A stretch of DNA of 10,748 bases from Sulfuricellaceae bacterium (GCA_019911985.1 JAIOJO010000260.1:1-10748), one strand, 5' to 3'. Counted from the stretch's first letter, positions 1 through 7,846 are shown. The notes: a model not told the origin generated them from the sequence alone. Numbers and translations are program-made.

Positions 1-1485
1 CTGCCAGAAAGCCGCTCGAACCGGGTCGGGAAGCAAATAAGGCACTGGCTTGGGAATGGTTTCCAAGGTGGTGCCAAATGCCAAAGGCAGGGAGAGCAAA
101 GGGCACTGCCATTGCCAAGCGCGAGGATCGGCAGGAGGGGCATCGAGCATGTCGACGCCGGGAAACGAGCGGCGGAACAAAGTCTGTATGGGCTTGCAGA
201 TGACGAGGCTGACCCTCCCGGCAAAGCGTTCCGTCGCCAGCGGCAGGTAGCGGGCGAACTGCAGCCGGTCTCCTATCCCCTGCTCTTCGAGGATCAGCAG
301 ACGATCGCCGGAGGCGGGCTGCTGCCCGCTCCACTGCGGCAGGGGGACGATAGGGCGCGGCAGCTTCGGGCTGGCGCCTTCCCAGCGGTATTCGTATTCC
401 GGCCAAGCCTCGGAATACCGCCCCGTCTCCAGCAAGAAAAGGCCGAGATTGAAATGCGCCTCGGCGAGATCGGGTTTCAGCTCCAGCGCTCGTCGGCAAC
501 GGCTTACGGCGGCGGCGGATTGCCCGAGGTCATTCAAGGCAAGAGCCAAGTTGCAGTACGCTTCGGCGTAATCGGGCTGGATTGCCAGTGCCCGACGGTA
601 GCTCGTTACGGCGTCATCGAGTTGCCCGAGGTCGCGCAAAATATTGGCCAAGTTGGCGTGTGCCTTGGCATATTCGGGCTTGAGCTCCAGCGCCCGGCGG
701 CAACTTGCTAGCGCATCGTCAAGTTGGCCGAGGTCTTGCAGGGCAATGCCCAGATTGCTGTGCGCTTCGGCGGAATCGGGCTTGAGCTCCAGCGCCCGGC
801 GATAGCTTGATACCGCCGCCTCGAATTGCCCGAGCTCGCGCAATGCATTGCCCAGATTGCCGTGCGCCTCGGCAAAATCGGGGTTGATCTCTAGCGCCAG
901 GAGGCAGCTTGCTAGCGCATCGTCGAGCCGCCCGAGTTCTTTTAGGGCATTGCCCAGGTTGCTGTGCGCCTCGGCGGAATCGGGCTTGAGCTGCAGCGCT
1001 CGGCGATAGCTTGCCACCGCGCCTTCGAGTTGGCCTAAACCTTTTAAAACAAGGCCCAAGTTGCTGTGCACCTCGGCGTAATCGGGCTTGAGCTCCAGCG
1101 CCCGGCGATAGCTCGCCGCCGCGCCTTCGAGTTGCCCGAGTTCTCGCAAGGTGTTGCCCAAGTTGCTGTGCGCAGTGGCGAAATCGGGCGCGACGTCCAA
1201 CGCCCGGCGATAACATGCCGCTGCGCCAGCCAACTGCCCGATGCCTTGCAGGGCGCTGCCCAGGTTGTTGTGTGCTTCGGCATCGTCGGGCAACAGTTCT
1301 GTCGCCTTGTGCAAAGCAGGCAGGGCCTCTTTGCCTTGAACCTGAAGAGCGGTTCCCAGCACCTTCCAGATAAAGCCGGAATCCGGATAGCGTTCGAGCA
1401 GCGAGCGCGACAGGTTTTCCAGTTCCAGGTAGCGACCGGCATTGAACAGCGCAATAAGCTGGCTCATTTCGTCAAATGTCGGCAT
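1..1485 (-). CDS. TPR-repeat protein with glycosyltransferase-like C-terminal domain (3' end beyond window)
   Basis: The reading frame is open for 495 codons from the ATG at 1485 to the left edge with no stop, so the C-terminus is missing. The start is supported by a purine-rich Shine-Dalgarno run (GAGGGAGGGG) a few bases upstream. Residues 1-67 form a helical N-terminal region. Residues 68-339 are eight TPR units of exactly 34 residues, each resembling AEAHSNLGNAL..LGQL..A..SYRRALELKPD. A degenerate ninth unit follows at about 340-370. From about residue 376 the sequence resembles the glycosyltransferase-like domain often found behind bacterial TPR arrays, with LLILEEQGIGDRLQFARYLP at 396-415, a later PGVD, and CPLLSLPLAFGTTLETIP. 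Family knowledge suggests a sugar-transfer role in protein or surface glycan modification. The substrate cannot be inferred. It lies 136 bp downstream of the diguanylate cyclase on the same strand, and co-transcription is possible but unproven. Confidence 0.85.
   Translation of the reverse strand, partial: MPTFDEMSQLIALFNAGRYLELENLSRSLLERYPDSGFIWKVLGTALQVQGKEALPALHKATELLPDDAEAHNNLGSALQGIGQLAGAAACYRRALDVAPDFATAHSNLGNTLRELGQLEGAAASYRRALELKPDYAEVHSNLGLVLKGLGQLEGAVASYRRALQLKPDSAEAHSNLGNALKELGRLDDALASCLLALEINPDFAEAHGNLGNALRELGQFEAAVSSYRRALELKPDSAEAHSNLGIALQDLGQLDDALASCRRALELKPEYAKAHANLANILRDLGQLDDAVTSYRRALAIQPDYAEAYCNLALALNDLGQSAAAVSRCRRALELKPDLAEAHFNLGLFLLETGRYSEAWPEYEYRWEGASPKLPRPIVPLPQWSGQQPASGDRLLILEEQGIGDRLQFARYLPLATERFAGRVSLVICKPIQTLFRRSFPGVDMLDAPPADPRAWQWQCPLLSLPLAFGTTLETIPKPVPYLLPDPVRAAFWQ
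469..1284 (-). repeat. Tandem 102-bp repeat array encoding eight TPR units
   Basis: Eight consecutive units of 102 bp encode residues 68-339 of the TPR protein with no length variation. The units are clearly similar at DNA level as well, for example the recurrent plus-strand string cgggcttgagctccagcgcc. This suggests recent duplication or gene conversion among repeats. It is coding sequence, not a CRISPR or satellite array. Confidence 0.85.
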
Positions 1486-1621
1486 TTCCCCTCCCTCGGG
1501 ATTGCCATGAATTCTCTATGCTGACGACAACATAAACGGCTAGACGGACGCAAAGACGGATGGCCTGGAAAACCGCCGCATGACCCATAACACGGCTCTC
1601 CCAACTCGCTGAAAAAACGGC

Positions 1622-3085
1622 TCAGTCGGCGGCTTTACCCGCTGTCTTCCTCGCATCGAAAACGACATAACCGCCCTTGCCGCCGTTTTTGGCGGCATAC
1701 ATGGCATTGTCGCTATGGAGAAGCAGCTCGCGGGTGGCGTTTTCCGCTCCGGCCACGACGATGCCGATGCTGGCGCCCACGCGCAGGCAATGTCCGGGAA
1801 CCAGGTCGAAGGGTTCGCTCAGCAGCTCCAGGATTTTTTTGGCGACACGGTGGACGTCTTGCTCCGGGTTTTCCAGGCCTTCCAGAATGATGGTGAATTC
1901 GTCGCCCCCCATGCGGGAGATGGTGTCGATATCGCGCATCACGTCCGCCAAGCGCTTGGCCACATGCACCAGCAGGTCGTCGCCGATAAGATGGCCGTGG
2001 GTATCGTTGATTTGCTTGAAATCGTCCAGGTCCAGAAACAGCAAGGCCAACCCTTTGCCGCTTCGCCGCGAACGGCAGAGGGCGAATTCGAGGTGCTCTT
2101 CGAAGGAATAGCGGTTGTTGAGGCCGGTCAGCGCGTCGTGGGTGGCGCGGTAGCGCAACTCGTCCTCGCGGCGTTTTTTGTCGGTGATCTCGCTGAACAT
2201 GCCGACGTAATGAGTCAGTCTGCCCAGTTCGTCGTACATGGCGTGGATGCTCAACCACTCCGGGTAGATCTCGCCGTTTTTGCGCCGGTTCCAGACCTCG
2301 CCCTGCCAGCGCCCGCTGCGTTTGATATGTTCCCACATGACCGCATAAAAGCCGGCATCGTGTTTGCCCGAGCGCAGCATGCGCGGATGGCCCCCTGCCG
2401 CGTCCGCTTGGCTATAGCCGGTAACGCGGGAAAAAGCCGCATTGACCCAGACGATGTTGAGCAGGGGGTCGGTAACCAAGATGCCCTCGCCGACCAATTC
2501 CATCGCCTGGCTGGCCTGGATAACGCCATCCTCGGCCGCCTTGCGGGGCGTGATATCCAGGCAGGAGCCGATATAGCCGACCAGCGTGCCGCAGGCATCG
2601 AGATGGGGCACGGCGGTGGTGACGATCCAGCGGCATGCGCCGTCGATACGCCGGATATGGCTTTCCATCACGAAGCCGCTGCGTGTCCGTATCGCCTTGG
2701 CCAGGGCATCGCGCCATTGCTGGCGGTTTTCCTCGTGAAGAGCATTCAGCCAGCCAAAACCGCGAGCGGCGGCCTCGTCTTGGCCGGTATAGCCGGTCCA
2801 TCCCTTATTTACGTAAATGCATGCGCCTTCCAGGTCCGTCACCCAGATCATCACCGGAACGTTCTCGGTCAATTCCTTGAACCACCAGGCGCTGGCGTAA
2901 TAGGCTTGGGTATCCGCATCCATCCGGGCGACGTGTTCGTCCAGGCCCGCGTTCTGGTGCGACATGCATTCCAGCAAGGACTGCGCCACCAGGTGATCGA
3001 ATGGCTGGCCCAGTTTGTCGGCAAGCCGCCGCGCCTGGGTAAGCAATTTCTCCGGTAGGGACACCTTGATTTCGGTAATGCTCAT
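1622..3085 (-). CDS. PAS-PAS-GGDEF diguanylate cyclase with RHH-like N-terminus
   Basis: This is a predicted cytoplasmic diguanylate cyclase that makes cyclic di-GMP from two GTP. Numbered from the ATG at 3085 (487 aa), residues 2-38 resemble a ribbon-helix-helix segment (ITEIKVSLPEKLLTQARRLA). Residues about 70-180 are a PAS domain (VMIWVTDLEGACIYVNKGW) ending in a PAC-like CLDITPRK. Residues about 190-305 are a second PAS (GILVTDPLLNIVWVNAAF) ending in FSEITDKKR. Residues 315-477 are a GGDEF domain starting DALTGLNNR. The active-site motif is canonical GGDEF (393-397), and an intact RxxD inhibitory site (RDID, 384-387) lies five residues before it, so product inhibition is expected. There is no EAL domain, signal peptide or membrane helix. 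A GTG at 3115 would add ten residues and has a weak GAGA upstream. I prefer the ATG because the RHH-like segment begins there. Confidence 0.92.
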   Translation of the reverse strand: MSITEIKVSLPEKLLTQARRLADKLGQPFDHLVAQSLLECMSHQNAGLDEHVARMDADTQAYYASAWWFKELTENVPVMIWVTDLEGACIYVNKGWTGYTGQDEAAARGFGWLNALHEENRQQWRDALAKAIRTRSGFVMESHIRRIDGACRWIVTTAVPHLDACGTLVGYIGSCLDITPRKAAEDGVIQASQAMELVGEGILVTDPLLNIVWVNAAFSRVTGYSQADAAGGHPRMLRSGKHDAGFYAVMWEHIKRSGRWQGEVWNRRKNGEIYPEWLSIHAMYDELGRLTHYVGMFSEITDKKRREDELRYRATHDALTGLNNRYSFEEHLEFALCRSRRSGKGLALLFLDLDDFKQINDTHGHLIGDDLLVHVAKRLADVMRDIDTISRMGGDEFTIILEGLENPEQDVHRVAKKILELLSEPFDLVPGHCLRVGASIGIVVAGAENATRELLLHSDNAMYAAKNGGKGGYVVFDARKTAGKAAD

Positions 3086-3268
3086 TTTTGTGCCAAATAG
3101 ATATGAAGACGACACCCCATTCTCACACCCTTAAAGTGGGTTTGCAATTCACCGGCAAAACAAAGGGGAGTTTCAGCGTAGGAGGTTTACACACCCGCGG
3201 CATAGAAATTAAGCTTGCATAGCACCCCTCGCGGAGCGCCGCGAATAAATTCACGCGCGATTCCGGGC

Positions 3269-3297
3269 TTGACACCTTACGCCAGATGCACTATAAA
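3269..3297 (+). promoter_or_regulatory. Sigma-70 promoter of the beta-propeller gene
   Basis: TTGACA (3269-3274) and TATAAA (3292-3297) are separated by exactly 17 bp. This matches the housekeeping consensus in 11 of 12 positions. Transcription should start near 3304, giving a very A/T-rich leader of about 34 nt. It ends in a good Shine-Dalgarno sequence (AAGAGGA, 3327-3333) before the ATG at 3338. Confidence 0.8.
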
Positions 3298-3337
3298 AAA
3301 CCATATAAATTATATATTTAGAATATAAGAGGACATC

Positions 3338-5008
3338 ATGATTTCGTACCGTAAATTAGCCCGGGCGGCACTTTTTATTGTCGCGGCGGCATTCTTCAAC
3401 GCGGCGGCCTGGGCCGCCGATCCGGCATGGCTATGGGCCAAGCAGGCCGACGTATCCACCGCCAGCTCCACGGCCACGGCGAGCACAGTGACCGCCGATC
3501 CGGCCGGAAACATCTACGTCGCAGGAACATTCCAGGGCACGGCTAAATTCGGCGCCTATTCCCTGACCAGCGCAGGCGGCTATGCCGACGTCTTCGTCGC
3601 CAAATACGACAGCGGCGGCAACTCGCTCTGGGCTCTGGCGGTGGGCGGTTCCTGCCAGGTCGGCGGCATCGCCGCCGACGCCACCCGCGTCTACCTCACC
3701 GGCTCCTGCGTCCACGGTGCCAGCTTCGGTGGCCATCCCTTGCCGGCCAGCCCAAGCTACAACGGCAGCGTGTACGTGGCAACGATCGATCCGGCGGGCA
3801 GCTTCACGCGCGTGCTCGCCAGCGGCGGGAGCGGCGACATGAATGGGACGGCCATAGCCATCGACTCGGAGGGCAGCATCCTGGTGACCGGTTCATACAC
3901 CAATACGCCCACCCTGCTCGGCACGACGTTGACCGGCAGCGGCGGCGCCTTCGTCTTCAAGGTCAACAACGCCACCGACACGCTGGCCTGGATAAAAAGC
4001 AGCGACGGCAGCGCCAACGCTGTCACCGCCGATAGCGCCGGCAACGTTTATATCGCCGGCTCCTTCGCCCGCGGAACGGCCGTCTTCGGCGGCACCACGC
4101 TCACGGTGGGCCTCCCCTATGGCAACACCATTCCCTTTGTGGCCAAACTCGACAAAAGCGGCAACTGGCTGTGGGCGAAGGGCATGCCCAGCCGCAGCTA
4201 CGATATGTCCAACGGCGTGGCGGCCGATGCCGCCGGCAATATATACGTCACCGGACGCTTCGTCGCGCAGATCACCTTCGACGCCACCACGCTCACCGCC
4301 ACGGCCATGAATGCCTACACCGCCTTTATCGCCAAACTCGATCCCAGCGGCAACTTCCTCTGGACTCGCCAGGCCGGCGCCGCCACTCAGTATGTGTATG
4401 GCAAGGCCGTGACGATCAATACAGACGGCAACCCCGTCATGTCCGGCGCCTATTGCGGCACGGCGACCTTCGGCAGCCTAAGCCTCACGCCGAAATACAA
4501 GTGCGACGCCTTCGTGACCGAGCTGGGCGCAAGCTCCGGCGACTATCTCTGGGCGAAGAGCGCGGGCGGCAACAGCGGCAACGAGTCGGCCGATGCCTTG
4601 GCCCTCGCCCCGGGCGGCAACTTGATCGTGGCCGGTAACTTCGAGGACAACATCAGCTTCAACACTACCCTGCTTTCGGTCAACCGGCCTACGGATTACT
4701 GGGTGAACGACATGTTTCTGGCCACCCTCGGCCAAGGCACGGCGCTGCCGGCCGCGCCGGCCATGAGCGTAGGCGTGTCCGGCCAGACGGTGACGATCTC
4801 ATGGAGTCCGGTGGCGAATGCCGACAGCTATACGCTGTACTATGCGCCCTACCCCGCCGCAACCTCGGTGGGCAGCGCCGACATGGGAACGGCGAAAAAC
4901 CTATCGCTCACCCTGCCCTCGGGCTCAGCCTTCTACGTGGCCGTCAAGGCCAACAATTCGGGCGGCGCGAGCGATTTTTCGAATATCGGCTACTTCATCG
5001 TGCCTTGA
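3338..5008 (+). CDS. Secreted SBBP-repeat beta-propeller protein with C-terminal Fn3-like domain
   Basis: The product is 556 aa. Residues 1-27 are a Sec signal peptide (basic start, hydrophobic core, cleavage near AWA/A). Seven SBBP-type units follow, each with a core like VTADPAGNIYVAGTF. The cores begin at residues 51, 111, 173, 229, 294, 358 and 421, and most units end in FVAK.D.SGN.LWA. Seven units of about 60 residues fit one closed seven-bladed propeller. Residues about 472-556 resemble a fibronectin type III domain (VTISWSPVANADSYTLYY, then AFYVAVKANNSGGAS). No enzyme motif, lipobox, membrane anchor or sorting signal is visible, so it is probably periplasmic or extracellular. Such proteins are usually assigned binding or adhesive roles, but the partner here is unknown. 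It is divergent from the diguanylate cyclase gene and has its own strong promoter. Confidence 0.85.
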   Translation: MISYRKLARAALFIVAAAFFNAAAWAADPAWLWAKQADVSTASSTATASTVTADPAGNIYVAGTFQGTAKFGAYSLTSAGGYADVFVAKYDSGGNSLWALAVGGSCQVGGIAADATRVYLTGSCVHGASFGGHPLPASPSYNGSVYVATIDPAGSFTRVLASGGSGDMNGTAIAIDSEGSILVTGSYTNTPTLLGTTLTGSGGAFVFKVNNATDTLAWIKSSDGSANAVTADSAGNVYIAGSFARGTAVFGGTTLTVGLPYGNTIPFVAKLDKSGNWLWAKGMPSRSYDMSNGVAADAAGNIYVTGRFVAQITFDATTLTATAMNAYTAFIAKLDPSGNFLWTRQAGAATQYVYGKAVTINTDGNPVMSGAYCGTATFGSLSLTPKYKCDAFVTELGASSGDYLWAKSAGGNSGNESADALALAPGGNLIVAGNFEDNISFNTTLLSVNRPTDYWVNDMFLATLGQGTALPAAPAMSVGVSGQTVTISWSPVANADSYTLYYAPYPAATSVGSADMGTAKNLSLTLPSGSAFYVAVKANNSGGASDFSNIGYFIVP

Positions 5009-5022
5009 CATTCATGCAGGAC

Positions 5023-5059
5023 GCCCCGCCGCGCGGGTTCATTGCAAGCGCGGCGGGGC
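5023..5059 (+). terminator. Perfect 12-bp GC-rich hairpin after the beta-propeller gene
   Basis: The arms at 5023-5034 (gccccgccgcgc) and 5048-5059 (gcgcggcggggc) are perfectly complementary around a 13-nt loop, starting 15 bp after the stop codon. No T-tract follows directly, so it may protect the 3' end or act with a factor. A weaker hairpin with a T5 tract lies further on (about 5114-5135) and could be the actual release point. Confidence 0.55.
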
Positions 5060-5396
5060 TTAAGGAGCCTCTGATTAAGAAGCTGTCCGCAAATAATTTG
5101 AGCAAGCGAGCCTGGCTTGGACAAGGCCCGTTTTTGAACCTATCCCCCACCGCATAAGGCTGCCGACCGTTTGCGCATCAACCCGGCATGATCGACGCCA
5201 CGCAGCCTCGGCCTCGAATCGCCGGCCAAATCGTGCATGGCCGCACAACACACAACTGTAACGAAAAAAGTGGAGCATAAGAGCGCCTCCTTGGAAATCG
5301 AAAACCCGAGGAAGCTCAATCTTGGCTTGCCGCATAGGCATACGGGCCGGGCTTGCGAAGTTATTTTTCTTACCCGCATAAAATCAGGAGGATTCA
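5060..5396. other. Gene-free stretch between beta-propeller gene and chemosensory pair
   Basis: I see no convincing gene in these 337 bp. Possible elements are a weak hairpin (ggctt/aaggcc, 5114-5128) followed by T5 at 5131-5135, and a loosely matching inverted pair (aaggagcctct at 5062-5072 and agagcgcctcctt at 5280-5292) that could be ends of a degraded small element. The promoter for the downstream gene pair should lie here, but no clear -35/-10 pair stands out. The AGGAGG at 5386-5391 is the ribosome binding site of the next gene. Confidence 0.4.
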
Positions 5397-5963
5397 ATGA
5401 AATCAACCGCTTCTCCGCAGCATGCCGTCCGCACTATGGCTTTTCTTGCTTTGCTGGGCAGTTCGGCCTTATTTGCCGCCGTCGCGCAAGCCGACCCTAT
5501 TCCACCTGGAATGCAGGCAAAAGTCGAGCATTACAAGCAAAAATTAGCGGAATGGGCCGCCAATCCGGTGATTATTGCGGCAGTCAAAGAAGCCAACGCA
5601 AAAGGACCGGGCGGCATGGATAACGGCGTATGGAATGACTTGAACGATAACGACCCTAAGGTCAAGGCCTTGCAAACCAGCGCCGCGGGCAAGCAGCTCT
5701 CGAAGTGGGAAGCCGACAAAAACATCAGCAAGCTCTACGTCCGCGACGACAAGGGAAATTTAGCGGCATCCAGCAACAAGCCTCTGCTCTTCAATAACTT
5801 TACCCGTCCGCAATTTACCAACCCGTTCAAGGGGAAGGCGTGGAGTGCGAATGAAATGAAGCCGGATCCGACCACGCAAGTCATGAGCGTGCAAATCGCC
5901 GTGCCGGTAATGGATGGCGGCAAGCCGATCGGCGTAATGAATTCCAGCGTAAGCGCGAAATAG
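5397..5963 (+). CDS. Secreted single Cache/PDC-like sensor domain protein
   Basis: The product is 188 aa and starts at an ATG five bases after a perfect AGGAGG. Residues 1-32 form a Sec signal peptide with likely cleavage after AVAQA. An alpha-helical stretch follows (about 36-66, KVEHYKQKLAEWAANPVIIA). The rest looks like a Cache/PDC sensor fold: ISKLYVRDDKGNLAASSNKP, a KGKAWSANEMKPDPTTQ segment, and a closing VQIAVPVMDGGKPIGVMNSS. There is no transmembrane helix after the signal peptide and no output domain, so it should be a free periplasmic protein. Cache domains normally bind small organic ligands in receptors. The gene sits 90 bp upstream of a chemoreceptor on the same strand, which suggests it supplies ligand recognition to that receptor. 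The family match is by motif only. Confidence 0.7.
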   Translation: MKSTASPQHAVRTMAFLALLGSSALFAAVAQADPIPPGMQAKVEHYKQKLAEWAANPVIIAAVKEANAKGPGGMDNGVWNDLNDNDPKVKALQTSAAGKQLSKWEADKNISKLYVRDDKGNLAASSNKPLLFNNFTRPQFTNPFKGKAWSANEMKPDPTTQVMSVQIAVPVMDGGKPIGVMNSSVSAK

Positions 5964-5974
5964 CAAGGCGCCGG

Positions 5975-6020
5975 CCTGAAGCGTCAACCTATGCCGCTTC
6001 AGGTTTCCGCTACGGCGGAA
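5975..6020 (+). promoter_or_regulatory. Two tandem hairpins between the Cache-like gene and the chemoreceptor gene
   Basis: Hairpin 1 pairs cctgaagcg (5975-5983) perfectly with cgcttcagg (5995-6003) around an 11-nt loop. Hairpin 2 pairs ttccgc (6005-6010) with gcggaa (6015-6020) around TACG, a UNCG-class tetraloop closed by C-G. No T-tract follows, so an intercistronic mRNA-processing or stability element, or a partial attenuator, is more likely than a full terminator. Confidence 0.55.
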
Positions 6021-6053
6021 GACCAGCAACAACCTGTTTATAAGGAATAAAAA

Positions 6054-7688
6054 ATGGATGCGCTATCCAATATCAAGGTCGGCACCCGCCTGGGGCTGAA
6101 TAACGGTTTGCTGCTGCTGTTGATGATGGCGCTGACTTTAACCGGCATTACTCGGATGGCCTTGTTACAACACAACCTGGACGTGATTTCCCAGAAGAAT
6201 TTCACGCAGATCGACCTGGTCAATACCATGCGCGATGCCGTCCGTTTTCAAGCCATTGCCATGCGCGACGTCGTGATGCAAGAAGACATCGCCTTCAAGA
6301 AAAACGAACTCAAGCGCATGAAAGAAGCGCGCAAAAATTATTTGCAGACGTCTGAAAAACTGGAAAAAATCCTCGACGATGCCCAAGGCATGGCTTTCCT
6401 GGCCAAGATCAAGCCGTTGGAAGACGAAACGAACCGGATAGCGAAAGAGGTCATCAATTATTCCTTAAGCGATCAAACCGCCGATGCCGGCAATGCCATC
6501 CGAGACAAGTTGCGCCCCAAGCAACTCGAGTTGATCGTGCAACTGGAAGACATGCTAACGGCCGTCAAGAAAGCGACGAACGAAGAGCGCATGTCCGCCG
6601 CAACAGCCTATAAAAACGCGCAGATATTCATGTGGAGCTTGGCGGCGATTTCCATCGTTCTGGGGGTGCTTATCTCTGCGGCGATCGCGCGCAGCATAGT
6701 CAGTCCGCTGAATCAAGCCGTCGAAGTGGCCAAAAACATCGCACGCGGCGATTTAACCAGCCGGGTACGGATTAACGGCAGCGATGAAGTGGCCAATTTG
6801 CTCACCGCCTTGCGCGATATGAACCGGAATTTATGCGAAATAATCGGCGGGGTACAAGGTGCGGCGCACACGGTGACGGAATCCTCGGAGAAACTGTCGG
6901 ATGCCGCCAGGCACTGCGCCGATCGCGCGGGGACGCAGGTCGAGCGCGTGCACGAGATCAGCGCCGCGACGGAAGAAATCACCGTTTCCATCTCTGAGAT
7001 GGCCGAAGGCGCGGCGAGCGTATCCATGGCCGCGGCCAGAACGCAATCCATTGCCCAAAAGGGCGACGCCAATATGAGCAAGGGCGTCGAATCTACCCGG
7101 CGCATGGTGTCCAGCGTGGAATTTTCAGCCGCTACCGTCGAGGAATTGAATGTGGCGATTCGGAAAATCACCGACATCGCGCAAGTCATCAAGGAAATCG
7201 CCGATCAAACCAACTTGCTGGCCCTGAACGCCGCGATTGAAGCTGCGCGAGCGGGCGAGCAAGGACGGGGCTTCGCCGTGGTCGCGGACGAAGTCAGAAA
7301 GCTCGCCGAGCGCACGACCAGCAGCACCATGGACATTACCCATATGGTGGGATCGATCGGCAGCCAAACGGCCGCCGCAGTGGACTCGATGAAGCAAGTA
7401 AAGCAGGAAGTCCACGAAGGCGAAAGCTTCAGTCTGATGACCCGCGATATCTTGCACGAGATCGTCTCGGCGGCCGACGAAGTCAGCCATTTGGCGCAGG
7501 GCATCGCCAATGCCACGCGCGAACAACAGGCCGCCAGCGCCAATACCGCCGCGGGCATGGATATAATCATGGCGATCACCGAAGAAAACACCGCGAGCCT
7601 GCAGCAGGTCGGCATAGCGGCGGTGAATTTGGCCGATACCGCGTCGGAACTGACGCAACTGGTGGATCGCTTCAAGCTCCCCGCTTGA
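6054..7688 (+). CDS. Methyl-accepting chemotaxis protein with four-helix-bundle sensor domain
   Basis: The product is 544 aa, with the ATG preceded by AAGGA at a 7-nt spacing. It has the classic chemoreceptor order. TM1 spans about residues 15-36 and a periplasmic helical domain of about 150 residues (4HB_MCP type, rich in charged heptads) follows. TM2 spans about 190-212, the HAMP domain about 213-265, and the long cytoplasmic coiled coil about 270-535. The highly conserved hairpin tip is intact: DQTNLLALNAAIEAARAGEQ (384-403), then GRGFAVVADEVR (404-415). This tip binds CheA and CheW. Glu/Gln pairs on either side are likely methylation sites. The C-terminus ends DRFKLPA, so there is no NWETF-type CheR/CheB tether. 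The upstream Cache-like protein is a plausible ligand-binding partner. No che genes are in the window. Confidence 0.93.
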   Translation: MDALSNIKVGTRLGLNNGLLLLLMMALTLTGITRMALLQHNLDVISQKNFTQIDLVNTMRDAVRFQAIAMRDVVMQEDIAFKKNELKRMKEARKNYLQTSEKLEKILDDAQGMAFLAKIKPLEDETNRIAKEVINYSLSDQTADAGNAIRDKLRPKQLELIVQLEDMLTAVKKATNEERMSAATAYKNAQIFMWSLAAISIVLGVLISAAIARSIVSPLNQAVEVAKNIARGDLTSRVRINGSDEVANLLTALRDMNRNLCEIIGGVQGAAHTVTESSEKLSDAARHCADRAGTQVERVHEISAATEEITVSISEMAEGAASVSMAAARTQSIAQKGDANMSKGVESTRRMVSSVEFSAATVEELNVAIRKITDIAQVIKEIADQTNLLALNAAIEAARAGEQGRGFAVVADEVRKLAERTTSSTMDITHMVGSIGSQTAAAVDSMKQVKQEVHEGESFSLMTRDILHEIVSAADEVSHLAQGIANATREQQAASANTAAGMDIIMAITEENTASLQQVGIAAVNLADTASELTQLVDRFKLPA

Positions 7689-7810
7689 GCCATTCGGTAT
7701 TCGGGGGCGCAGCCTCGCCCGTGCCCTTGTCGATTCGCGCGCCTCTGGCAAGGTATAGAACGAGGCAGCAAGGCGCAGGCCATCCTCTTCAAGAGAGGAC
7801 GAATATCCCC
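7689..7810. other. Intergenic stretch between chemoreceptor gene and leuA promoter
   Basis: I see no gene here. Two small stems are present: gggcg/cgccc (7705-7709 with 7716-7720), which may help end the chemoreceptor transcript, and tcctct/agagga (7783-7788 with 7794-7799) just upstream of the leuA promoter. Neither is followed by a T-tract. Confidence 0.4.
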
Positions 7811-7838
7811 TTGACAGCGCCCCGCCCCATCGTTTAAT
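7811..7838 (+). promoter_or_regulatory. leuA: Sigma-70 promoter of the leuA leader
   Basis: A perfect -35 TTGACA (7811-7816) and a -10 TTTAAT (7833-7838, 5 of 6 matches) are spaced 16 bp apart. The expected transcription start is about 7845-7847, at or within two bases of the ATG of the leucine-rich leader ORF. The leader mRNA is therefore probably leaderless or nearly so. Confidence 0.65.
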
Positions 7839-7846
7839 TTTGTCCC

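Noticed and set aside
469..1284. Regularly spaced repeats resembling an array
   Set aside because: The 102-bp period is in frame and encodes TPR units. There are no unique spacers, so it is not a CRISPR array.
1545..1560. gacgcaaag-containing string similar to the inverted repeat at 9884-10022
   Set aside because: The shared core is only about nine bases with no matching second arm, too short to call another copy.
1715..3058. Plus-strand open frame of 447 codons opposite the diguanylate cyclase
   Set aside because: It has no recognisable domain and lies antisense to a gene with complete PAS and GGDEF motifs. Long antisense frames are common in GC-rich genes.
3180..3185. Perfect AGGAGG on the plus strand
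   Set aside because: No start codon with an open frame follows at a usable distance, so it is most likely chance.
5353..5384. TTGCGA and CATAAA/TAAAAT as a promoter for the Cache-like gene
   Set aside because: The transcription start would fall inside the AGGAGG ribosome binding site, leaving no usable leader for a gene that clearly relies on it.
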